From positions 310,001 through 374,000 of the forward strand of contig NZ_FMDM01000006.1 of assembly GCF_900090105.1 (NCBI RefSeq): DNA of 64,000 nt, given 5' to 3'. The DNA is from Micromonospora humi. GTDB lineage: Bacteria > Actinomycetota > Actinomycetes > Mycobacteriales > Micromonosporaceae. Shown here piece after piece: positions 25,593 through 36,700 of this stretch (position 1 is the stretch's first letter; each line of letters starts with the position of its first letter). The notes below the pieces were generated by a model. It was not told where the DNA came from. It did not search any database and worked only from the letters and a program-made list of their open reading frames with translations. A program made the translations under genes and the position numbers.

Positions 25593-26706
25593 ATGATCGA
25601 TTCGCCCGCCACCCCAGCGTGGCTGCCCGACCCGCAGATCGCGGTCGCGCAGCTTGCCAGCGGCATCCTCGAGTTACGCCCAGCAGACCGCTTCAGGCGA
25701 CGCGTTTCGGCTGCCGTATCCGGCGAACCTGCAGCTCGCGCTGGACCGGCTGACCCTGCTCGCCTGGCATCAGGACGCCCCCGCGCCGGCCAGCGTGGTG
25801 GAGCTACTCCAGCTTGCGCAGGAGCCGTTCGGTGACTGGAAGATCGACCTCACCGACGCAGACGTCGACCCAGACGAGTCGCTGCTCATCTATGGCCGCC
25901 CGGCGGCGGCCTGCGAAGAATTGGGCAGCCTCCGTGGGGATGTCGAAGGCGAGATCCGCGAGAACGCGCTGTTGCGGGCGGTGATGGACAAGGCCCGGGC
26001 CCACAACGCGCCGCAGTCCTACATCGCGTTCCGCGAGCTCCTGATCCGGCAGCCGGCGATCGCAGCAATGGAACTCGACGCACGGCTCGCGGATCACGCC
26101 TTGGCGCTGCTGGCGAACGAGGTGCGGCAGGCGTACGTAGAGGCGCCGCCGGAGGCGATGGCGGACGGAGTGATCCGGACCTGTGGCGGATGCGGCGGTC
26201 TTCGGCTGCCACTGGATGACGACCGGACCTGGGTCTGCGAGGACGAGTCCTGCCCGGCCCCCGGCACGGCTGGGACGTACCATCCGGCCAGCGAGGGCGT
26301 GTGGTGGTTGCGGCGTGAGCTGCGCACCTTCATCACTGCACCGGGTCGTGCCGAGCTGCGCATCGCCGACGCTATCGGGAAGCTCGGCGTACCGGTCGCG
26401 TTGTGGCCGGACTTCGACGCCTGTGACATCTCGGTCTTCGAGGAACGACCCTGGGTGGCTGACATCAAGGCCTGGCGCAACCCGGTACGGCTGGCTCGAC
26501 GGCTACGGGAGCGGCTGTTCGCTGTGTCGCCGGAGGCGGACAGGGCCTACGTCGTCATCGGCCAAGAGCAGGTCAAGGCGCATCCACGGTACGTGGCACG
26601 GCTACGGAAGGCGTGCCCCCAGGTACGGCCGGGACAGCGAGTCGTGGCGGTCTCCGAGGCGGAGTTCATCGGTGCCGTGAAGCGCCGGGTGGAGGCGGGG
26701 TCATGA
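25593..26706 (+). CDS. pPIWI-RE module REase-domain protein, probable frameshift near N-terminus
   Basis: The C-terminal frame (25654-26706) encodes a zinc-ribbon (CGGCGGLRLPLDDD ... CEDESC, residues about 170-190) followed by a PD-(D/E)XK-type nuclease core with FDACDISVFEERPWVADIKAW: the D-x-K triad fits the pPIWI_RE_REase domain. The family N-terminus is found in another frame: an ATG at 25593 preceded by GAAGG begins MIDSPATPAWLPDPQIAVAQ, and skipping base 25674 joins it to the long frame. The only start in the long frame itself is a poor TTG at 25654. So either one base is extra in this copy or the read, or translation uses the TTG. It overlaps the helicase gene by four bases (ATGA). The nuclease presumably cuts invading DNA located by its partners. 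Confidence 0.7.
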
Positions 26707-29700
26707 GGCAGATCAACACCATCCGCAACCGCTTCACCCGCGCCCTTCGCGGCCACTACACCCCGATCGGGGACCAGCCTTCGCCGTCCCGGCTGATGGA
26801 CACCGAATTATGCCTATATTTGCTGGAAACAGTCGCCGCCGACCAGACCGCCCACGGAGTACCCGCGTTACTCGACGGCTACCGGGCGCTGTGGGATGCG
26901 GTGCCGAGCCCACCAGCCGACGCGACGGTCCGACTCGCCAACGCGCGAGCCCTGCTGTGGCGTAGCCAACGCCCCTACGGGTGGGACGAGTTGCTGCGGG
27001 CGTACCTGTCCGCTCCTGAGGCAGTACGGGGTTACCACCTAGATCCGCTCGGCAGACCGCTACGCCGGCAGTGCCGGGTGGCGCCCGACAGGTGGGACTG
27101 GTACGAGCAGCTCCTTACCGAGCCGCTGCCCTTCGCCACAACAGGCGTACGGTTCGCCACGCCCGGCCGATACCGCATGAGCTCCACGGCGCGTGGTCAC
27201 GGCGTGACCGTGCCGGACGGCCTTCCACCCGCGCCGGCTCCTGCTCTGCATGACCTGGCCGTCCGGACCCGGGCACCGATAGAGGTCACCTGGCAAGAGT
27301 TGGTGGCGGCCGCCCGAGGTATGGACGCCGCCGATCTGCAGGCCAGGCGTGCCCCTCACCGGTGGGAAGAGCGCCTGCAGGACGTCACGCTGCAGATCCG
27401 GCTGGCCGACCATACCTTCGGCGACGCCACCACCCTTCGCATCGACCGGATCCTGCACATGGTCGGCATGGTCAGCGTCGGCAAGAGCACGCTTGTGACG
27501 ATTCTGGCGACCTGGGCCGCTCAGCATGACTTCCGGGTGACGATCGTGGTCGGCGATAACTCGGCAGCACTACGCATGGCGCACGAGCTGTCCTGGTACG
27601 ACGGCGTAGTAGCGGCACCGGTCATGGGGCAGAACCGCACCCGACACGCGGAGCGGTTGCATCGGCTCCAGCCGCCAGCGCCTGGCCGACTTCTGCCTCC
27701 TGAGCCATACGGGTTCGAACTGGTCAGCACGGCCTGCCCGCTCGATGCGGTCCGGGACAAGGCCACCCCACTTGAGGTACGCGAGGCGCCCTGCCAGCAC
27801 CTGATCGAGACAGATCCAGACGCCCCAGTGGATGGCTGGCGGGACGGGGCCCGGCGTGCCTGTCCCCTGTGGCATCGATGCCAGCGGCATGAGGCCGCGC
27901 GTCGACTGGTCACGGCGAATGTCTGGATCGCGACTCCGTGGAGTCTTGTGCACACCCCCGTGCCCGGACCGTTGAGCCACGAGCAGATGCGGTACCTGGA
28001 GGCGGCGTGGCGACGCAGCGACCTGATCCTGGTCGACGAGGCCGACCAGGTGCAGGCAAACCTCGATGAGATGTTCGCCAGCGCCCAGGTACTGCTTGGC
28101 CCCAGCCAGGAAGCCTGGATCGACGAGATCGGGGCGCGGGTAGCGGAGAAGCTGCGCGCGACCGGCCGCGCACCGGTCAGTTCCCGGCAGATCCGCCGGT
28201 TTACCACGGCCCTGAACCAGGCCCGTTCCGCAGCAGACATCATTTACCAGTTGCTGCAGCGGGACCGGGTGAGGGCGGGCAAGCCGGTGTTGAACTGGCT
28301 CGACCCTGACTACTTCACGGCCTGGACCTTATTCAACAGCCTTGCTCAGGACTGGGCCGGCTACACCGCCGCAAAGGGCCGCAGGCCGGACCCCGGCTGG
28401 GACACCGATCCGCTCTACAAGCTGCTGCGCGAGCAGTTCAACGCGTTCATCGACAACCCGACCGATGTATCAGGCGAGGTTGCTGGGGGCCTGGCCACCT
28501 TGGCCGAGGCGCAGCTGTCCGAAACCGAAGAGGAGACGCGGGAGGAGGCTGTCCGCCAGTGGCTGACCGAGCTGAGCGATCGAGAGCTGGTCGAAGGTAG
28601 GAAGATCGCGCCCACGGAGCTCGACCGCAACGTGTGGCGGTTAGAGCTGGCGGTCGCCGTAGCGGTGATGGCGCACCGGCTCAATCTGATGCTCGCTATT
28701 TGGCCGGAAGTCGCGGCCGAGCTGGACATGTTCGACACGCTCCCGGCGGAGGTACGCCGCCCGCCCAGCGACCTCGCCGTCGCCGTGCCCGAGTCCCCGA
28801 TGGGCAACGTGCTGGGCTTCCAGCACGTCGAGGACGACACCGACCGCCGTGATGGCCAGCTGGGAGAGTTTCGGTTCTTTCGCTACACCGGCGTGGGGCG
28901 GGCCCTGCTGGTCGGCCTGCCGGACCTGTTCCCCGCCGAGGGGCCGGGGCCGAACGTGCTGCTGTTGTCTGGGACAAGCTGGGCCGGTACCTCACCTCGG
29001 TATGACATCGATGTACCGGTCGAGGCGATCCTGCGCCCGCCACCGCAGAAACTCGCCGCCATCTCCGAGACCACCTTCACCCTGGACATCCAGCACCAGG
29101 GCGAACGCAGTACCCCGATCTGGGTGTCCGGCCGCTACGGGGATGAGCGTGCGAGCGCTTTGCGGCAGATGGTAGCGGCCCTGACCCAGCCGGGCGCGGG
29201 TCCCGGGCGACCGAACCGGCTGGAGCGCGAGCGAGCCGCGCTGCCGCCCGGCCGGCAGAAGGTCATGCTGCTGGTCGGCAGCTACGCCGAGGCCCGCACC
29301 GTCACCAACGAGTTGCTTCGGCGCAAGTCCTCCTGGGAGGGGCAGGTGCGCTGCCTCATCGGCGATGACGAGTTGGAGACCGGCTGGGACGACGGCCACT
29401 TGTTGCGCCGCGGCGACGTCGCGGACTTCGGCACCGATGATGCGTGGCTGCTGGTCGCCCCAATCCTGGCCGTCGAGCGGGGGCACAACATCCTCAACAA
29501 CGACGGCGTGGCCGCCATCGGCGCCGCATTCTTCCTCGTACGTCCTCACCCGCGGCCGAAGGATCTCAGCTACGTCACCCAGCGGATCAACCAGTACGCC
29601 CTCGAACAACTACGCCCGCACCCGCTCGACGACGACTGCCCGGCACACGAACGCCTCGTAGGTGCCGGCAGCCGGCGACGCCGAGTCGCGCAGCGTCAAT

Positions 29701-30047
29701 GGCGGCGGTTGCTGCACGCCATGGTCGCCTACAGCCAGCTCGGCACAGACGAGCGCCAACGCGTGGCCTGGACCCAACTTGTCACCATCTGGCAGGTCGT
29801 GGGCCGGCTCTTACGCGGCGGCCAAGCCGCGAAGGTCTACTTCTGCGACGCCGCCTTCGCACCGGCCACTGCGCGCAGGAGCGACACCGACACCGACCTC
29901 GACGATGCCAGCACCAGCCTGCTACACGGCATGCGTGAAGTGCTGACCCCTTACTTCGAGCCTAACGGCGTCCACACCGATCGACACCTGGTACAGGCGC
30001 TCTACCAGCCCCTGTACCGCGCCCTCACCACCATGGGAGACCGCTGA
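26703..30047 (+). CDS. DinG-type Fe-S helicase of the pPIWI-RE module
   Basis: A 1114-residue SF2 helicase. About 250 N-terminal residues form a module-specific domain (the pPIWI_RE_Z type), then Walker A is MVSVGKSTLVTIL near residue 255, a four-cysteine cluster (TACPL, APCQH, ACPLW, RCQRH; about 342-394) matches the Fe-S domain of XPD/DinG helicases, the DEAD-type Walker B is LILVDEADQVQ near 442, and the last motif is VVGRLLRGGQAAKVYF near 1035. Such helicases unwind DNA 5'-3'. The gene sits between the REase gene (ATGA overlap) and the pPIWI-RE gene (next base after the stop), the order described for the three-gene pPIWI-RE island. It probably opens DNA for the PIWI-like protein. Confidence 0.82.
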   Translation: MRQINTIRNRFTRALRGHYTPIGDQPSPSRLMDTELCLYLLETVAADQTAHGVPALLDGYRALWDAVPSPPADATVRLANARALLWRSQRPYGWDELLRAYLSAPEAVRGYHLDPLGRPLRRQCRVAPDRWDWYEQLLTEPLPFATTGVRFATPGRYRMSSTARGHGVTVPDGLPPAPAPALHDLAVRTRAPIEVTWQELVAAARGMDAADLQARRAPHRWEERLQDVTLQIRLADHTFGDATTLRIDRILHMVGMVSVGKSTLVTILATWAAQHDFRVTIVVGDNSAALRMAHELSWYDGVVAAPVMGQNRTRHAERLHRLQPPAPGRLLPPEPYGFELVSTACPLDAVRDKATPLEVREAPCQHLIETDPDAPVDGWRDGARRACPLWHRCQRHEAARRLVTANVWIATPWSLVHTPVPGPLSHEQMRYLEAAWRRSDLILVDEADQVQANLDEMFASAQVLLGPSQEAWIDEIGARVAEKLRATGRAPVSSRQIRRFTTALNQARSAADIIYQLLQRDRVRAGKPVLNWLDPDYFTAWTLFNSLAQDWAGYTAAKGRRPDPGWDTDPLYKLLREQFNAFIDNPTDVSGEVAGGLATLAEAQLSETEEETREEAVRQWLTELSDRELVEGRKIAPTELDRNVWRLELAVAVAVMAHRLNLMLAIWPEVAAELDMFDTLPAEVRRPPSDLAVAVPESPMGNVLGFQHVEDDTDRRDGQLGEFRFFRYTGVGRALLVGLPDLFPAEGPGPNVLLLSGTSWAGTSPRYDIDVPVEAILRPPPQKLAAISETTFTLDIQHQGERSTPIWVSGRYGDERASALRQMVAALTQPGAGPGRPNRLERERAALPPGRQKVMLLVGSYAEARTVTNELLRRKSSWEGQVRCLIGDDELETGWDDGHLLRRGDVADFGTDDAWLLVAPILAVERGHNILNNDGVAAIGAAFFLVRPHPRPKDLSYVTQRINQYALEQLRPHPLDDDCPAHERLVGAGSRRRRVAQRQWRRLLHAMVAYSQLGTDERQRVAWTQLVTIWQVVGRLLRGGQAAKVYFCDAAFAPATARRSDTDTDLDDASTSLLHGMREVLTPYFEPNGVHTDRHLVQALYQPLYRALTTMGDR

Positions 30048-32627
30048 ATGGCACCCCGCTACGACAACCTCGCTGTCACCGTCCTGCGTCTCGATCCTGC
30101 AGCCCCGATCAAGCGCACTTACTACCTCATGCGGTTCCCTGGCCGCTGGAAGGAGCCACTGCGCCGGCTCGCCCAAGCCCAGCGCGGTGGCGACATCGCC
30201 AGCATCCCGATCGCCTCGCTCAACGACGCGCTCACCGCCCTCGTTCCCGACTGCGTCGTCACGCTTCCGTACGCCGGACGCGGCGACCACGACCAGGACT
30301 GGCTGCTTGCATACCGCGCGGTAAACCCGGCAGCCATCTTCAACCTGGTCGCGGCATGGGTACGCGCGCAGAAGGGCACCCCGGAGCAGATCTCCCTGAC
30401 CCTGTCCGAGCTGCACGCCAGCCACCTCACCTGGTCGCCGGTTCACCTGGACCTAACGGCGCCGGAAGAGCGGCAACGGGCCATGCGCCTGCTCCCGATG
30501 GAGATCGCGGCGACGTTGTCCCGCCCGGACGCAACGTGCTCGCACAACGAGTTGCGGTTCTTGCGCTGCCCGAGCGCAGAGGGCGCGGAGATCATGTCCT
30601 GGCCGCCGGAGCGGATCGAGGACCAGACCCCATTCTCGGTCAAGATCGGAATCAGCGCACAGACCCTGCCCACCAGTGATGAGCTACTGGTCTATCTGTC
30701 GTACGGCGTGCGGCGCTGGATGCCCGTGCGAGGCAAGCTCGCCTTCGACCACGGCCACTCGGTGTACCTGGCGCCGACCGTGCCGTACCTTGCCGGCCTT
30801 GAGAACTCTCGTCACTTCGGCACCGCGCGGATCAAGCAGGTCAGGGTAACGGAGAGGGACGGCTCGAACAGCTATGGGCCACGCTGGGACGACGCCCTCG
30901 CGAGGGTACTGAAGGACGCCGGTTGCCTCGACCGCCTGCCCGACCCGCAGCAGCTGGTCGACAAGCCACTGGACTACCTGCAGCGCCATGGCGACGCGGC
31001 TGCGCTGGTCTACAGCACCGGCATGCTCTCGGCTGAGAAGGTCAGCGCCGGGCTGTCGGTCGCCGATCGCCAGCCGCTGATGGACTGGGTCATCAGCGAG
31101 CTCAGCCCACACCTACGTCCGGCCACGGCGCTCCCCCGCGAAAAGTGCACTGTGTACAAGGGGCTTGGCGGCATCAGCGAGAGCCAGGTCTCGGCCACCT
31201 ATCTCGGTGAGATCGTCGGGCCACGCCTAGACATCGAGCTGCTCACCGACACCGACCGTGCCACGCAATACGCCCTCGACCAGCTCACCACCCGTCTCGG
31301 TCTCCCGATGCCCCGCGCCGAGCAGCTCGACGAAACCGGGGCTGACATGGACCTCGGCGCGGTGACCGTCGGGATCCGGCGGCTGGCGGCACCGACGATT
31401 CGCGCCGACCTTGACCGAGTCGGACGCCGACCGCAGGCCGCGGTGGAGGCTCGCATCGAGCACATCGCCGACACCCTTGGCCAGGCGGCAAACCCGACAA
31501 TCGCCCTGGTCGAGATCGCCCACCCCGACGCCTATCAGGGACGACGACGCGGCGACGATCCCAAGTTCGCCATCCGGCACGGCCTGCTGCAGACGGGACG
31601 GCTCAGCCAGTTCGTCACCCCGGTTGCCGAGCCGAAGCATCCCCCTCGCGCCCGTGAGGGCAGGGAGCCCTCTGACCCAAACCGAGAGCGGTTCGCCGCA
31701 GCCGTCGATGACCTGTTCCGGCAGCTCGGCGTACGCCCCGAACCACTGCCTGAGCCGGCGCAAAGTACCCTCATCCGGCGACCAGCCCTCCTCGCCATCT
31801 GGATGATCCGCCAGAACAAGGGACGCGTCTGGGGGCTCGCCCGACAGGTCCCGGTCGCCGTGCTCCTCGACCCCACCGGCCAGAACGTGGAAGTCCGTGC
31901 GCCCAAGGTGCCCTGGCAACCTCTCCACACCGGGCTCGTGGAGATCGGTAAGCAGTACGTCAACGTCGACCTCAAGTGCAGCCCCGACGACGTGATCCGG
32001 TTTGCCAAGGACGTCATCGACGAGGCCACCAGCGCCTTCCCCGACACCCTCCTACTCACCCATGCGCAGAACCTGCGCAGCGTCTGGAACACCCTCACCA
32101 ACGGCCGCATCCAGCTCGACAGCCTCGGCTTCGGGGCCGGTGAACCTCAGCCGATCAGCAAGCTGCCCGGTCTGCGCCATGTACGCGTTCGCACCGCTGA
32201 AGGCGGCGAGACGCCGGAGTGCTACGGCGTGACCGACGACGGCACGGGCCAGCCCAAGGGCTTGTGGCGCTTTCTGGTCCCTCGGGTGTACGGCAGCACC
32301 ACGGGCAAGCCCAGCACTCACTCCGGAGCGCTGAAGGGCGTGTCGAAGCTGATCCCGGGCGAGCACAACGGCAAGCTCACTGCCCCGAAGCCGAAGGCCC
32401 AGGTATGGAACCCGCAGTTCATCGAGGTGCTCGTGGCGGGGATCCAGGACGGTGACCAGCCCGAGCACTGGGCGGCGCTGGCGCATGAGCTGCGAGATGC
32501 AGCACCGTACGTGCGGGGCACGACCGTCCTGCCGTGGCCGCTTCACCTCGCTGAGCAGATCGAGGAGTATCTTTTGCCAGCCAAGATCGCTGACCTTAGT
32601 TCCCAAGAGGCTCTCGGGGACGATTAG
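30048..32627 (+). CDS. pPIWI-RE protein (PIWI-like RNase H fold)
   Basis: An 859-residue protein whose last 300 residues match the RNaseH_pPIWI_RE pattern: NKGRVWGLARQVPVAVLLDP, the helix KCSPDDVIRFAKDVIDEATS, and the closing block VLPWPLHLAEQIEEYL. Residues before this form the MID-like part and an N-terminal pPIWI_RE_X-type domain. This bacterial PIWI family carries conserved Arg and Glu residues (hence RE) and lacks the usual DEDX slicer set, so it is thought to bind a guide or hybrid rather than cut. The ATG directly follows the helicase stop (TGAATG). Together with the REase and helicase it is predicted to act in interference against foreign DNA. Confidence 0.82.
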   Translation: MAPRYDNLAVTVLRLDPAAPIKRTYYLMRFPGRWKEPLRRLAQAQRGGDIASIPIASLNDALTALVPDCVVTLPYAGRGDHDQDWLLAYRAVNPAAIFNLVAAWVRAQKGTPEQISLTLSELHASHLTWSPVHLDLTAPEERQRAMRLLPMEIAATLSRPDATCSHNELRFLRCPSAEGAEIMSWPPERIEDQTPFSVKIGISAQTLPTSDELLVYLSYGVRRWMPVRGKLAFDHGHSVYLAPTVPYLAGLENSRHFGTARIKQVRVTERDGSNSYGPRWDDALARVLKDAGCLDRLPDPQQLVDKPLDYLQRHGDAAALVYSTGMLSAEKVSAGLSVADRQPLMDWVISELSPHLRPATALPREKCTVYKGLGGISESQVSATYLGEIVGPRLDIELLTDTDRATQYALDQLTTRLGLPMPRAEQLDETGADMDLGAVTVGIRRLAAPTIRADLDRVGRRPQAAVEARIEHIADTLGQAANPTIALVEIAHPDAYQGRRRGDDPKFAIRHGLLQTGRLSQFVTPVAEPKHPPRAREGREPSDPNRERFAAAVDDLFRQLGVRPEPLPEPAQSTLIRRPALLAIWMIRQNKGRVWGLARQVPVAVLLDPTGQNVEVRAPKVPWQPLHTGLVEIGKQYVNVDLKCSPDDVIRFAKDVIDEATSAFPDTLLLTHAQNLRSVWNTLTNGRIQLDSLGFGAGEPQPISKLPGLRHVRVRTAEGGETPECYGVTDDGTGQPKGLWRFLVPRVYGSTTGKPSTHSGALKGVSKLIPGEHNGKLTAPKPKAQVWNPQFIEVLVAGIQDGDQPEHWAALAHELRDAAPYVRGTTVLPWPLHLAEQIEEYLLPAKIADLSSQEALGDD

Positions 32628-32860
32628 GGGCGTGGCCTCCCGGGACCTCCGTAGGGGGAGGCCACGACCACGATCAAAATGCACTCGGCCGCGGCCGCCT
32701 ATGTCGACTACGTGCGCTGCCCTGCCCCGGCATGAGGGCAGCCGCCAGGCATGGCTTGCACGGCAAGCCGACACTGACAACCCGCGCCTTGCGGCTGTTC
32801 AGGGATGATCGGCCAGGACGCGTATGCACACGACCGCGGAGCGGGAAGGGAGAAGCAGAG

Positions 32861-33739
32861 TTGGGCGTTGGCGTGGGCAGTGTGATCGACCTTTTGACCG
32901 CAGCGCTCGACGAGATCGAGAGATGTGTCGTTTTCCACCCCGGCAACACGGCGTCGAGCCACACGGTTGTCCTCATCTCCGGGCTGGACGCCGTAGAGAT
33001 CCCCGTCGTCATGGGTCGGTACCTCGTCGGCACGCTGGCCGGCGCCGTGGGCATCGACGCGCAACTGTCGGAGGACCTGCTGGCGCGAGGTGTCGACCGC
33101 CGTGAGGAGATCCGCAGAACTGTCACGTCCCTGATCGGTAACGACAATGTCTTTATGACGGAGGCTCAGCGGCAGGTTCGCGACACGCGCCGCAACGCAT
33201 GGATCGGCGAAGGTGTCGGGCACGCCCTGTTGATGCTCAGTGCCCGCCGGGAGACCTCGTGCGTCGATGGGCGGATCTGCACGTTGTCCGAGATGCATCA
33301 GACGGTCACACGGCAGGGCCTAGATTCGGTGGGCACCTACGTGCAGAACGGCGTGCTCGGCGTGTCCATCGGCGAAAGCAAGTCGACCGAGTCGAACGCG
33401 GGAACCAACTTCGGCGAGGCGCTGAACTTGTTTGCTGAAGTGGAGAAGGGCATTCACGGCCCGGACCTGCGCGCTCGGCTTTCCGCGTTCCGCTATGTTC
33501 TGGAGCCGGGTCTCAAGCAGCAGGTCAAGGACTCGCTGTGGAGCGACAACGCGTCCTACCTGCCGATCATTGTCTACCAGGATGACTACGACTTCACGAC
33601 CGCTCGACCCAAGTTCGACCGGATGAGGACGCCGCTCGAGCGGCGTCGGGTCATCGTCGTGCAGTTGCCGAACTTCCACGCATTCTTCGACGCCGTTGCG
33701 GACGCGATGCGTGCAGCGGTCGATGAGGTGGTCGCCTAG
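32861..33739 (+). CDS. hamA: Hachiman HamA nuclease (DUF1837)
   Basis: A 292-residue DUF1837 protein. The catalytic region is GVSIGESKSTESNAG near residue 168-182; the E-x-K of this segment plus an upstream acidic residue form the PD-(D/E)XK nuclease site of HamA. A later conserved block is YLPIIVYQDDYDF near 230. It is followed, with one base overlapping, by a large DEAD-box helicase, the defining Hachiman arrangement (hamA-hamB). HamA is held inactive by HamB and degrades DNA when infection is sensed. Start codon is uncertain: TTG at 32861 is chosen because GGGAGAAG is 6 bases upstream; GTG at 32873 or 32882 are alternatives. Confidence 0.85.
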   Translation: MGVGVGSVIDLLTAALDEIERCVVFHPGNTASSHTVVLISGLDAVEIPVVMGRYLVGTLAGAVGIDAQLSEDLLARGVDRREEIRRTVTSLIGNDNVFMTEAQRQVRDTRRNAWIGEGVGHALLMLSARRETSCVDGRICTLSEMHQTVTRQGLDSVGTYVQNGVLGVSIGESKSTESNAGTNFGEALNLFAEVEKGIHGPDLRARLSAFRYVLEPGLKQQVKDSLWSDNASYLPIIVYQDDYDFTTARPKFDRMRTPLERRRVIVVQLPNFHAFFDAVADAMRAAVDEVVA

Positions 33740-36700
33740 TGTTCAACCGGGGAATCAACAACCTGCTTGCGGCACTGCCCGCCATCGCCGACCTGACCGT
33801 CGATCAGATTCGCCGGATCCTCACCACGGCTTGGCTCGAGACCACCGGCCCGCGGCTGGGCGCCGATCAGCGTGCGGCGGCGTCGGTGGAGATGCTCCGC
33901 CGACTGGCGACGGCACTGGAACTGCACGCGATCCTGCCCCTTCAGGCCGAACAGCTTGTCGTCCGGGCGTGTGCCTTCGTCGCCGCAGAGGCCCTGACCA
34001 TCGCGCATGACCTAGCAAACGCCGACGAGACGGACGAGCAACTTCGGGCTAGCAACGGCTCCCGGTTCTGGTTGTTCGGGCCCGAACGCAGCTTCGAGCG
34101 GGTCGAAGCCGCCTTGCTCTACCTGATCGCCGGGTACGACGCCAATGCTGCGCTGACGGTCGCCAGCATCGGCGCCGGGGACGTAGGAGACGACAGCCCA
34201 GAAGGGCCGATCGCCACCTGGGCGGTGCGGCGAATTGTGGGCCTATGTCGTCTGGCACCGGCGGCCGAGGTCGCTGCACCGGCCCTCGACCAGGAAGCAC
34301 ATCCGACTCGTATCCTGGTTCGGCACGAACTGTGGCGCCGGATCGGCGTCCACGTCTCCGACCATCTCGACTGGCTCATGGTCCGCACGGGGGCCGACCC
34401 GAACGCCGGCGCTGCACTGCGGTCCCTTGCCGAGCGGCTCGAGAACCGGGACCAGGTACCCGCACGGCCAGCCGCCCACCCCGACCTTCATCACCTGCTG
34501 CTCCTGCTGGCCGCCGCCTGCGACGAGACGGGCTCCCGGGCGCTGCGGGCGGTACCGCCTCCGCCGCAGGACACCGGGGACCTTTTCGCGGCCTACCAGC
34601 GCGACCGTGCCGCGAGTCGGCCGCTGCTCTGGCCCGCCGCCCAGGAATACGCGGACGCAACGCTCCCCGGGCCCGAGGTCCACGCCGTGGTGGCAGTACC
34701 TACCAACTCAGGCAAGTCATCCGTCGCCGAACTCGCCATAAGCCAAGCCTTGTGCCGGGGCTGGGTCGTTTACCTAGCGCCGACCAACGCGCTCGTCGGC
34801 CAGATCCGCCGACAGGTCGCTGACGTCTTCGGCCGTGCGACGGTACGAGAGTTCCTGGGCGGCGCCGAATACACGCAGCTGATCGGTGAGTCCCTAGAAC
34901 AGATCGAAGACCGGCAGGTCCTCGTTATGACCCCGGAGAAATGCTCCCTCGCGCTGCGGCAGAACCCGGAGGCCTTCGAGAAACTGGCCCTGTGTGTCTT
35001 TGACGAAGCGCACCTTCTCGGTGACCGGGCCGGCCGCGGCGTGATCGCCGAGCTGGTTATCGCAGAGATCATGCACCGTGCCCGGCAGGCGCGACTGCTG
35101 CTGATGTCCGCCCTAATCGCCAACCCCTCCGACCTCGGAGCATGGCTCAGCCAGGCGACTGCAACACCCACGGTCGTGATCAACGAGCCCTGGCGTCCGA
35201 CCCGCACCCTCCGCGCGATCGCCGGCATCGACCGCGACCGCGGCAACGCAGCCGCCAACGCCGCCTACCAGCAGCTTCGGGTACTCCCTCCCCACCGCAA
35301 ACGGCAAAAGTTCAACACGCCCATCGCCCTGCTTGCTGGTCTGCAGGGCGCGTGGGCAAGCCAAGCCGTCAACGACTACACGCTCGTGCAGACCGACATC
35401 GAAGTACCTGCCGCGGTCACCCGGAACGCCCGCTGGGACCCCGCCGGCTACTGCACCCCGGCCACTGCCGCGATCGTGCAGCGCCTCGGCCTACGCGGCG
35501 ACAAGATTCTCGCCTTCCTGCCACGCAGCAAACACGACAGTTTCCACGCAGCCGGCATGACGCAGTTCGCCGCTGCGCCAACCGACAGCACAGTCGAAGC
35601 TCTTCTGCACTTGGCCGAACTCGAACTCGGCGTATCGTCGGCGCTTCGCGCACATCTGCGACACGGCGTTGCCGTACACACAAGCGCCCTGCTCCGCGAA
35701 GAGCAGCGTGCCAGCGAGATCGCTTTCGAGCGCGGCCTTGCCGTCGCCATGTACGCCACCGGAACCATGGCACAAGGGCTCAACCTCCCCGCCACCGCCG
35801 TCGTCATCGGCGGCACCGAGATCGGCTACGACAACACCTCCACCGCACAACAGCGACGTGATCAAGCCCGTGCACAGCTACTGAACGCAATCGGGCGTGC
35901 CGGCCGCGCCCACATCGCCCCTCGCTCGATGGCTATCGTTGTGCCGAACCGGGCCATCGTGCTCAGCTCCTCGGCGGACGCCCAGCGCGCCGTGCGCAAC
36001 GCGGAGTTCCTGCAGGACGAAGACGCGTCGTCAGAACTAAGCAGCGCGCTGGACGGGCTAATCCGCGACGCACTCTCCGGCGCACTGACGCCCGAGGACA
36101 TGACCGCCGCAGAACACACCGCATTCAGCTTCCTGGCCTTCGAGGACGGTGACGAGGACGACACAGCGCAGGTGATGAGCAAAACCTGGGCCGTCCACCG
36201 AGCAGGCGCGCAACACCGGGTGCCGGAGATCACGAACGCGATCACGGTCACGGGCAACACCTTCATCCACTCCGCAGGCGCACCCGCGTGGGTTGCGTTC
36301 GCCGCCCACCAATCCGGCATCGCGCTCCCCGAGACCGCCACGCTCTACCGATACCTGCGGGCGCGCCTTGAGAGCACTGCGGCACCAGGCACGATCACAT
36401 CCTGGGCAGACCTGATGCTGGATCTCCTCGAACAGCTGCCTCCGGCGCAGCTGCGACGCATCCTGCCGTCCACCCCCTATGGGGATGCGAGCAAGCTGTC
36501 AAACATCTTTGACACTGGCGCCGCGCGCACGGACGCCTGGTCTGCCTACCGGGCGGCGCTGCGTTCATGGATGAGCGGCGAACCGGTCATCGCGGTAGCC
36601 GACCACATCCACTCCAGAAGCGTCGCCGGTAACGCTAAGCGTGGTCCGCAAGATCCGCTTCCGCGGGCAATCACCGTCACCAGCGACGCCTTTCGGTTCG

